Positions 1 through 5,095 of a stretch of DNA of 9,585 nt are shown here, in pieces; position 1 is the stretch's first letter, and every line of letters begins with the position of its first letter. The position numbers were made by a program, and so were the translations under genes. Location of the stretch: the NCBI GenBank assembly GCA_041678625.1, contig JBAYNS010000035.1:1-9585 (forward strand). Direction: 5' to 3'. Below the pieces are notes generated by a model. It saw only the letters and a program-made list of their open reading frames with translations. It did no database searches and was not told the origin of the DNA. Source of the DNA: JBAYNS01 sp041678625 (GTDB lineage: Bacteria; Patescibacteriota; Gracilibacteria; Peribacterales; Peribacteraceae).

Positions 1-1
1 A

Positions 2-1954
2 GAAATGCAACGTCCCACGCCGCGGCGCATCTTCGCTATTGCCGAAGCATTGCGTACCACCACGCAACCGGACGTGATCAATCAGGCGACCGGCATTGAT
101 CTGTGGTTTCTCCATCGCATTCAGTCTTGCGCCCGGATTGCGGAAGAACTCAAGAAGTCGCAATGCGCACCGGACATCCTGCGCCGGGCAAAGCGTGCGG
201 GATTCTCGGATAACGCCATTGCACAAATCGCCGGAAAGAAACCGGAAGATATTCGTTCCCTGCGTATCCAGAACAATGTAACTCCCGTGGTGAAGCAAGT
301 GGATACTCTGGCAGGCGAATTCCCCGCCAAAACCAATTACCTCTATCTGACATACCATGGTTCCGAACATGACGTATCCATACGCGAAAGCGGCCCCAGA
401 CGCGCCATTGTTTTGGGTGGCGGACCGTACTCCATCGGATCGTCCGTAGAATTTGACTGGTGCTGCGTGCAGGCAGCTCATGAACTCCAGAAACAGGGAT
501 TCACTGTCGCCATGATTAACAGTAATCCTGAAACGGTGAGCACAGACTATGATGAATGCGATCTGCTCATCTTTGATGAGCTATCAGCCGAACGCGTGCG
601 CGATATCGCTGATCTACTCGAACCGGAAGGTGTTGTGGTTTCTATGGGCGGGCAGATACCCAATTCCCTTGCTCCAAAACTTGCCGCAGCGGGCGTGCCT
701 ATTATGGGAACGCTCCCCGCCGATATCGACCGGGCGGAAGACCGGAACAAATTCAGTTCTCTTCTGGATGAATTGGAGATCGATCAGCCGGAGTGGAAGG
801 AATTCGCCGATGTGCCTTCTGCACGCGCCTTCGCTCAAAAAGTGGGATACCCCGTTATTGTTCGACCAAGCTACGTACTTTCCGGCGCTTCCATGGCGGT
901 TGTCCACTCCGACATTGATCTGGAGTCCTACGTGAATCAAGCGGCATACATTAATAAAGAAGCGCCCGTCGTTGTTTCCAAATTCGAACAGGGTGCCAAG
1001 GAAATCGAATTCGACGGCGTTGCGCAGGATGGTCACCTGCTCCTCTACGCTGTCGGCGAACATATTGAGAATGCGGGCGTGCATTCCGGAGATGCGACGA
1101 TTGTCCTTCCTCCGCAACGCATCAATTTGGAAACACTGCGCCGCGTGAAAGTGATCGCAAAGAAGATTGTGCAAGGACTGAACATTTCCGGACCATTCAA
1201 CCTCCAGCTTCTGGCACGCAATAATCGCCTGAAGGTGATTGAATGCAATTTGCGCGCGAGCCGCAGCTTTCCGTTCGCGAGCAAAGTTACTGGCGTGAAC
1301 TTTGCCACTCTGGCAACGCAGGCTCTGCTTCATACCGCGCCGCCTGATATGCGTTACCAGACAATCGACCTGGATCACGTTGGCGTAAAAGCCGCGCAGT
1401 TTAGCTTCAGCAGACTCAAGGGTGCCGATCCGCGCCTGGGAGTGGAGATGGCAAGTACGGGAGAAGTGGCGTGTTTTGGACTCAATGCCGAGGAAGCGCT
1501 CCTCACTGCGCTCCTGGCTGTAGGTTTTAAGCTGCCGAAGAAAAACATTCTGGTTACCGTCGGACGCATCGAAGATAAAGTTGATCTGCTTTCCGTTATC
1601 GAACAGCTGTACCGGAAAGGATATGCATTCTTCGCGACACAGCACACGCACGAATTTCTGGAATCTCGGGGCATTCCCTCTGCACTGCTCCATAAGGTTT
1701 CGGAGCCTCGCAGTCCGAACATTAAGGAATATCTAGAAAAGAAGCGCATTGATTTAGTCATCAATATTCCAACGCATACAAGCGGCCCCGAGCAAACAGA
1801 CGGATACTACATTCGGCGCATTGCCATCGATCACGGTATTCCTCTCATCACAAACGTCCAACTGGCCAAACGACTCATTGAAGCCCTGACGCATATTGCC
1901 TCTCCAAATGATCTTCCCCTTTTGGGGTGGCCGGATCTCCTGGCACAAGAATAG
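2..1954 (+). CDS. carB: Carbamoyl-phosphate synthase large subunit, 5'-truncated by window edge
   Basis: This subunit makes carbamoyl phosphate from bicarbonate, ammonia and two ATP for pyrimidine and arginine synthesis. The reading frame is open to the window edge and lacks the first ATP-grasp half, so the ATG at 5 is an internal Met and the true start lies upstream. Residue numbers count from that Met. The oligomerisation region covers about 1-125. The second ATP-grasp (carbamoyl phosphate) domain is about 132-440, with the nucleotide-binding glycine motif LGGGPYSIGSSVEFDWCC at 137-154, NPETVSTDYD at 174-183, RPSYVLSG at 287-294 and ENAGVHSGDA at 355-364. The MGS-type allosteric domain is about 512-635. 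Wording such as NYLYLTY, MGGQIPN, GVHSGDAT and DLVINIP matches the CAD/CPS1 branch rather than E. coli CarB. The gene ends with TAG, 80 bp before greA. Family assignment is near certain; the clade call is from remembered sequences. Confidence 0.97.
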   Translation, partial: EMQRPTPRRIFAIAEALRTTTQPDVINQATGIDLWFLHRIQSCARIAEELKKSQCAPDILRRAKRAGFSDNAIAQIAGKKPEDIRSLRIQNNVTPVVKQVDTLAGEFPAKTNYLYLTYHGSEHDVSIRESGPRRAIVLGGGPYSIGSSVEFDWCCVQAAHELQKQGFTVAMINSNPETVSTDYDECDLLIFDELSAERVRDIADLLEPEGVVVSMGGQIPNSLAPKLAAAGVPIMGTLPADIDRAEDRNKFSSLLDELEIDQPEWKEFADVPSARAFAQKVGYPVIVRPSYVLSGASMAVVHSDIDLESYVNQAAYINKEAPVVVSKFEQGAKEIEFDGVAQDGHLLLYAVGEHIENAGVHSGDATIVLPPQRINLETLRRVKVIAKKIVQGLNISGPFNLQLLARNNRLKVIECNLRASRSFPFASKVTGVNFATLATQALLHTAPPDMRYQTIDLDHVGVKAAQFSFSRLKGADPRLGVEMASTGEVACFGLNAEEALLTALLAVGFKLPKKNILVTVGRIEDKVDLLSVIEQLYRKGYAFFATQHTHEFLESRGIPSALLHKVSEPRSPNIKEYLEKKRIDLVINIPTHTSGPEQTDGYYIRRIAIDHGIPLITNVQLAKRLIEALTHIASPNDLPLLGWPDLLAQE

Positions 1955-1973
1955 GAAAAAGCTCCGTGCTCTC

Positions 1974-2002
1974 TTGCGCCTTTGCGCCATTCTGCCTAGA
2001 AT
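1974..2002 (+). promoter_or_regulatory. Putative promoter for greA
   Basis: A -35-like TTGCGC (1974-1979) is followed after 17 bp by a -10-like TAGAAT (1997-2002, 5 of 6 to consensus). It lies in the short gap between carB and greA. Transcription would start near 2009, giving a pyrimidine-rich leader of about 26 nt with no Shine-Dalgarno sequence. Read by eye only. Confidence 0.45.
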
Positions 2003-2034
2003 CCCTCTACTCTTTCTTCCTTTCCTGCTGACCT

Positions 2035-2562
2035 ATGGCTGTGCTCCCCACCACGCAAGGCGATGACGACGATGTAGCTTTTGACGGCGATCAAACGCTC
2101 GTCACAAAAGAAGGCCTTAAAAAGCTTAAGGAGGAACTGGATATACTCAAGACTGTCCGGCGCAAAGAAGTAGCCCAACGCCTGAAGGAAGCAATTTCTT
2201 ACGGAGATCTTTCGGAGAATGCCGAGTACGAAGAAGCGAAGAATGAACAGGCATTCGTGGAAGGACGCATTCTGGAACTCGAGCAAAAAATTAAGAACGC
2301 GAAGATCATCACGGACAAGCAAATGGAAACCGGAGGGAAAGAAGTGAAAATCGGATCAACGGCCACGGTACAAAACAGAACAGACCACGATGAGCCGGAA
2401 ATGTATACCATTGTCGGTTCTACGGAAGCTGATCCTCTGGATCACAAAATCAGCAATGAATCCCCTATTGGCAAAGCACTTCTTGGCAAGAAGAAGGGGG
2501 ACACTGTAGAAGTGGTCACACCAGCTGGCGTGCTCAAGTATGACGTACTCAAGGTGGCGTAG
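2035..2562 (+). CDS. greA: Transcription elongation factor GreA
   Basis: GreA enters the RNA polymerase secondary channel and stimulates cleavage of backtracked RNA. The N-terminal coiled coil spans about residues 22-95. Its tip GDLSENAEY at 57-65 supplies the two acidic residues (D58, E61) that correspond to E. coli D41 and E44. The C-terminal FKBP-like domain follows (about 100-175), with the typical SPIGKALLGKKKGDTVEV segment. At 175 residues it is 17 longer than the common 158. The excess is an acidic N-terminal extension containing DDDD at 10-13, before the usual coiled coil begins. The ATG at 2035 is the first plausible start and has no Shine-Dalgarno, only a pyrimidine-rich leader. An internal start that removes the extension cannot be excluded. 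It stands alone here, 47 bp before the next gene. Confidence 0.97.
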   Translation: MAVLPTTQGDDDDVAFDGDQTLVTKEGLKKLKEELDILKTVRRKEVAQRLKEAISYGDLSENAEYEEAKNEQAFVEGRILELEQKIKNAKIITDKQMETGGKEVKIGSTATVQNRTDHDEPEMYTIVGSTEADPLDHKISNESPIGKALLGKKKGDTVEVVTPAGVLKYDVLKVA

Positions 2563-2571
2563 TCTGTTCTC

Positions 2572-2600
2572 TTCACGCCACAGCAAAAACGCAGTAGACT
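2572..2600 (+). promoter_or_regulatory. Putative leaderless promoter for the 2610 gene
   Basis: TTCACG (2572-2577), a 17-bp spacer and TAGACT (2595-2600), each 4 of 6 to consensus. Only 9 nt separate the -10 hexamer from the ATG at 2610, so transcription would begin at or within about 3 nt of the start codon. It fits the same arrangement seen before four other genes in this window. Confidence 0.45.
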
Positions 2601-2609
2601 CGCAACGTC

Positions 2610-2999
2610 ATGGCTGACACTGCTCAGAGCACCGGCACACACAGTGGACTGGTCATCCCCAAGGACACCCAGCAGAAATTTGCATCACTCATTGTCCTCA
2701 TCACCGCATCGGAGAGCATGACGGATGAAGAACGGCAATATTGGATCAATATCCTCCCCGTGATGACTCCTGATCAGCTCGCATCGCTCACAGATATCCT
2801 GGAAACCGAAAAACGCCAGCTTGCTGCAATTGACAGTAAATATGCCAAAGAGATCGAAGTGATTGGCAAACAGAAAATGGCCAAGAAAATTGAAGACGAG
2901 CGACGGCATCAGCGTGAAGGCCGACGTTCACAGGAAGCAAAGATTGCCCAGCAGGATGCAGCGCGTGCAGATGAACTTTTGGGGCAGATCGAAGCGTAA
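2610..2999 (+). CDS. Small charged helical protein of unknown function
   Basis: I do not recognise a named family for this 129-residue protein. No signal peptide or membrane segment is visible. Residues 1-20 are polar and probably flexible. About 20-62 look like a compact helical domain (FASLIVLITASESM, then MTDEERQYWINILPVMTPDQ at 37-56). From about 63 to 125 it becomes a long, highly charged helix rich in Lys, Arg, Glu and Gln, consistent with a coiled coil or nucleic-acid-associated arm; the KK..DERRHQREGRR stretch at 92-106 is strongly basic. The ATG at 2610 follows a -10-like hexamer by 9 nt and has no Shine-Dalgarno. Its TAA stop is 3 bp from the stop of convergent holA. Amphipathic periodicity and the promoter make it a likely real gene; the function is unknown. 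Confidence 0.8.
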   Translation: MADTAQSTGTHSGLVIPKDTQQKFASLIVLITASESMTDEERQYWINILPVMTPDQLASLTDILETEKRQLAAIDSKYAKEIEVIGKQKMAKKIEDERRHQREGRRSQEAKIAQQDAARADELLGQIEA

Positions 3000-3002
3000 T
3001 AT

Positions 3003-3974
3003 CTATCGTGCAAAGCAGAGAATGCACTGATCGATCAGAGCCAGTAATTCTTCCGGTGCTTCCCCCGTAGCGCGGTACTGGCCGGTTTTGAGCGCACGAT
3101 CCATTTCTGCAACCGTAGTAACGATGCGGCGCATCGCAGTGATATCCAGACGCCGTGCACAGGGCAAAATGGCACGGACTGAGGAAAAATTCACGCCAAC
3201 TTCCCGCATGATTGCAGGAGGACTGGTAATGCCTTCCTGTACCGCAACCCATACGAGCGTGAGTTGTGTCACCATCCACAGAAGCCGTGACCACAGGCCA
3301 TGAGGACTTTCTCCATGTAGGAGAACGCTCTCTGCATATAGAATCGCTTCTTCGGCATTCCCCGCTCCCAGCAAATCCATGAGGTGCCATACCTGGCGCT
3401 CTCCGGCACAGATGGTGAGATCCTGTACATCCTGCCGCGTGATGGCCATGCCCTGTGCATGGAGTGCAAGCTTGGTAATTTCCTGTGCCAGAAAAGATTG
3501 ATCATCCCCAATAGTATCCAGGAGCGCCGTACGCGCCTCTGGTGACAATTGCGCATTTTGCTTTGTACAGAATTCCTCCATCCACTGTGATCGCTGTGCA
3601 GGAGTGATTAAGCGGAATTCCCTGCACTGTGCACGCTTTTCGATTTCCTTCATACCAGCAGGAAGTTTGCCTTTCTTGCCCGGTTCAATGGGAACAACGA
3701 AGAGAAGAACAACCTGAGGATGGAGACTTTTTTCCAGACGTACGGCATCAGCTTTTAGACATTTAAATGCCCCCTCTACCACTACAAGCCGGTTCCCGGA
3801 AATGAAAGGGGCGACAGCAACTTCATTGAGGAGCGTGTTCAATACAAGATTCTTGCTGTCCAAAACTAACAGATTCTCCTGGCCATGTTTCTGCCGGAAC
3901 TCCCGCATCCAGCGCTTCTTCTCCTCTAAAAGAGCATAATGGTTCTCGCCGGAGAAAAGGTGGATCTGGCTCAC
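3003..3974 (-). CDS. holA: DNA polymerase III delta subunit (clamp-loader wrench subunit)
   Basis: HolA opens the beta sliding clamp within the clamp-loader complex at the replication fork. The 323-residue length fits the family (about 330-345). The N-terminal AAA+-like domain begins HLFSGENHYALLEEKKRW, matching the degenerate, non-hydrolysing P-loop region expected of delta, and is followed by the NLLVLDSKN...LLNEVAVAPFISGNRLVVVEG pattern (about 35-68) typical of HolA. A middle domain with the FLAQEITKLALHA helix (about 160-172) and an all-helical collar domain from about 210 complete the fold. The start is a GTG at 3974-3972, chosen because homology begins there and a -10-like hexamer ends 7 nt upstream. 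It is divergent from the toxin-antitoxin pair and convergent with the 2610 gene, whose stop is only 3 bp away. The stop is TAG. Confidence 0.9.
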   Translation of the reverse strand: MSQIHLFSGENHYALLEEKKRWMREFRQKHGQENLLVLDSKNLVLNTLLNEVAVAPFISGNRLVVVEGAFKCLKADAVRLEKSLHPQVVLLFVVPIEPGKKGKLPAGMKEIEKRAQCREFRLITPAQRSQWMEEFCTKQNAQLSPEARTALLDTIGDDQSFLAQEITKLALHAQGMAITRQDVQDLTICAGERQVWHLMDLLGAGNAEEAILYAESVLLHGESPHGLWSRLLWMVTQLTLVWVAVQEGITSPPAIMREVGVNFSSVRAILPCARRLDITAMRRIVTTVAEMDRALKTGQYRATGEAPEELLALIDQCILCFAR

Positions 3975-3981
3975 GAATGCG

Positions 3982-4011
3982 AGTGTATCCTCTTGTTGCA
4001 GAATTGCACAA
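3982..4011 (-). promoter_or_regulatory. Putative leaderless promoter for holA
   Basis: On the minus strand, TTGTGC (4011-4006), an 18-bp spacer and TACACT (3987-3982) precede the GTG start by 7 nt, predicting an mRNA that begins at or next to the start codon. The -35 directly abuts a plus-strand TTGACA (4012-4017). The -10 includes a GATACACT copy that is also found twice, in the opposite orientation, before the antitoxin gene. Confidence 0.45.
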
Positions 4012-4092
4012 TTGACACATCGGACCCTGCCACTATGACAGAATTCGTTTTATTGTTTTCCTATTGTACAAGTGATACACTTTTGATACACT
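4012..4092 (+). promoter_or_regulatory. Toxin-antitoxin promoter region with putative operator repeats
   Basis: Two plus-strand promoters can be drawn. One is TTGACA (4012-4017, perfect -35) with a 16-bp spacer and TATGAC (4034-4039). The other is TTGTAC (4064-4069) with a 17-bp spacer and TACACT (4087-4092), preceded by a TG extended -10. The nonamer TGATACACT occurs twice as a direct repeat at 4073-4081 and 4084-4092, 11 bp apart, about one helical turn. TTGTACAA at 4064-4071 is a perfect palindrome. Ribbon-helix-helix antitoxins commonly repress their own operons by binding short repeats spaced this way, so these are candidate operators (inference). Confidence 0.5.
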
Positions 4093-4117
4093 ATTGGTGT
4101 TTTCTCCTTTCTTGCCC

Positions 4118-4339
4118 ATGCCAACCTCTAAAAAACGCCTCAATATCAGCCTGTCTGACAACGACGTACAAATGCTGGCATACCTAGCGAAACGCGACAA
4201 TGTGCCACAGGCCACAAAAGCGCTCCATCTCATTCAAATGGCCATCGAAATGGATGAAGATGACGTATGGAATGCGATTGCCTCTGAGCGAGACGAGAAT
4301 AGTGTTTCCTTCGTTTTACACGAAGACGCATGGAAATGA
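4118..4339 (+). CDS. Ribbon-helix-helix antitoxin of a RelE-type toxin-antitoxin pair
   Basis: This 73-residue protein should bind and neutralise the downstream toxin and repress their shared promoter. A basic N-terminus (KKR at 5-7) leads into the single beta strand RLNISLS (7-13), then helix A (about 14-26) and helix B starting VPQATKALHLIQMAIE (29-44). This is the layout of the ribbon-helix-helix fold, in which the strand pairs across a dimer and enters the DNA major groove. The acidic C-terminus (about 45-73) is the likely toxin-binding tail. The ATG at 4118 was preferred because the fold starts immediately after it; in-frame TTG (4094) and GTG (4097) would add only eight residues of unlikely sequence. 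It has no Shine-Dalgarno. Its TGA stop overlaps the toxin ATG by 4 nt. It is the only gene here ending in TGA. Confidence 0.85.
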   Translation: MPTSKKRLNISLSDNDVQMLAYLAKRDNVPQATKALHLIQMAIEMDEDDVWNAIASERDENSVSFVLHEDAWK

Positions 4340-4611
4340 GTTTCACGATCCTCTATCACCCGGACGTCATAGAGAAAGATATTCCAAAGCTTTCGAAACG
4401 GGATAAAGAGCGTATTAAGAAGGCCATTGAAGCGAAATTGACAAAAGCGCCAGAGAAATTCGGCAAACCCCTGCGACGGTCACTCAATGGGTATCGCAAA
4501 CTTCGTGTCGGAGACTATCGCATTATCTTTCGCATAGAAGGGCAAAATGTGAAGCTTTTCGTTATTCAACACCGTTCTGTTGTCTACGAGTACTCAAGAC
4601 GATTGGGCTAG
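4336..4611 (+). CDS. RelE/ParE-superfamily toxin, probable ribosome-dependent mRNA interferase
   Basis: RelE-type toxins cut mRNA in the ribosomal A site. This 91-residue protein has two N-terminal helices (about 11-38) followed by the beta-sheet core, with GYRKLRVGDYRIIFRIEG at 52-69, KLFVIQHR at 73-80 and a C-terminal VYEYSRR. By eye, K55, R57, R62 and R80 line up with basic catalytic positions of E. coli RelE, and Y84 or Y86 with its tyrosine, so RNase activity is more likely than the gyrase-poisoning ParE activity. The start at 4336 gives an ATGA overlap with the antitoxin stop and implies translational coupling; an in-frame ATG at 4330 would add Met-Glu. The stop TAG (4609-4611) lies inside one arm of an inverted repeat. 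Confidence 0.88.
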   Translation: MSFTILYHPDVIEKDIPKLSKRDKERIKKAIEAKLTKAPEKFGKPLRRSLNGYRKLRVGDYRIIFRIEGQNVKLFVIQHRSVVYEYSRRLG

Positions 4612-4667
4612 GATTAGAGCTAGAGCTAGAATGAAGGTTTAGTGTGTTTCTCAAGCTCTAACCCTAG
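4608..4667. repeat. Imperfect inverted repeat after the toxin gene
   Basis: A 14-base arm CTAGGATTAGAGCT (4608-4621) and AGCTCTAACCCTAG (4654-4667) are complementary at 13 of 14 positions, with a 32-nt loop. The left arm overlaps the toxin stop codon and runs into a short hexamer repeat: TAGAGC, TAGAGC, TAGAAT at 4615-4632. No T-run follows, so it is not a standard intrinsic terminator. It could still limit read-through, protect the 3' end of the mRNA, or mark the edge of the inserted toxin-antitoxin cassette. Confidence 0.6.
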
Positions 4668-4720
4668 TCACAACTATTATCAAAAGCGCAATACTTCTTA
4701 TTTCCGTCAATTCCTCCCTA

Positions 4721-4749
4721 TAGAACAAAAACCCCTTTTCCCCTATAAT
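4721..4749 (+). promoter_or_regulatory. Putative leaderless promoter of the dockerin-cohesin operon
   Basis: A perfect TATAAT -10 (4744-4749) ends 8 nt before the ATG at 4758. A weak TAGAAC (4721-4726) lies 17 bp upstream. The AGAGGA at 4751-4756 looks like a Shine-Dalgarno but sits only 1 nt from the ATG, too close to work, and would be at the very 5' end of the transcript. Transcription should begin within about 2 nt of the start codon. Confidence 0.55.
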
Positions 4750-4757
4750 AAGAGGAA

Positions 4758-5087
4758 ATGTATACAAACATTTTCTCTCTCTTCTCCCGAAGGAACAGTC
4801 GTGTCCTTGCTCTGGGCATTGGATGCATTGTGAGTTCCTTCGCCATCGGCATCCAGTCTGTGGGAGATGTTCAGCCCGTCACGCTCATTGAAGCGGGCAA
4901 CATCCAGCAGGCCGGTGACGTGGACGGAAGCGGCGAGGTGGATATCCGGGATGCCATCGTCATCCTGGAAATCGTACAAGGGTACGCTTCGGCGACCCCA
5001 CAGCAGCTCAAAGCCGATCCCAACGGGGATGGCACGCTGACCGTGGATGACGCCCTGCGCATTCTTTCCACGGTACCTCTACGCTAG
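4758..5087 (+). CDS. Exported type I dockerin-only protein
   Basis: Dockerins bind cohesin domains with calcium-dependent high affinity. This 109-residue protein has a basic N-terminus (RRNSR, 11-15) and a hydrophobic segment VLALGIGCIVSSFAIGI (16-32) that acts as a signal peptide or membrane anchor; no clear cleavage site is visible. The rest is a dockerin with two EF-hand-like loops. Loop 1 runs D54-D65, with D54, D56, S58, E60, D62 and D65 at the calcium positions. Loop 2 runs D87-D98, with D87, N89, D91, T93, T95 and D98. Each is followed by a hydrophobic helix (AIVILEIV, ALRILSTV). There is no catalytic or carbohydrate-binding domain, which is unusual because dockerins normally sit on enzymes. 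The next gene, 8 bp downstream, encodes a cohesin-like domain. The start is supported by the strong -10 box directly upstream. Confidence 0.85.
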   Translation: MYTNIFSLFSRRNSRVLALGIGCIVSSFAIGIQSVGDVQPVTLIEAGNIQQAGDVDGSGEVDIRDAIVILEIVQGYASATPQQLKADPNGDGTLTVDDALRILSTVPLR

Positions 5088-5095
5088 TTCCTCCC

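Noticed and set aside
614..1693. Long open frame (359 codons) on the minus strand inside carB
   Set aside because: The plus strand frame matches carbamoyl-phosphate synthase throughout. The antisense frame has no recognisable domain and is a by-product of codon composition.
2788..3390. 200-codon minus-strand frame spanning the end of the 2610 gene and holA
   Set aside because: It overlaps holA in another frame on the same strand, where holA has family motifs. The translation has no recognisable motif and looks like a composition artefact.
4118..4611. Clear horizontal transfer boundary around the toxin-antitoxin pair
   Set aside because: The flanking DNA is AT-rich and an inverted repeat lies downstream, but I see no matching repeat upstream, no transposase and no target duplication.
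4751..4756. AGAGGA as a Shine-Dalgarno for the dockerin gene
   Set aside because: It ends 1 nt before the ATG, far closer than a working site, and would sit at the predicted transcript 5' end.
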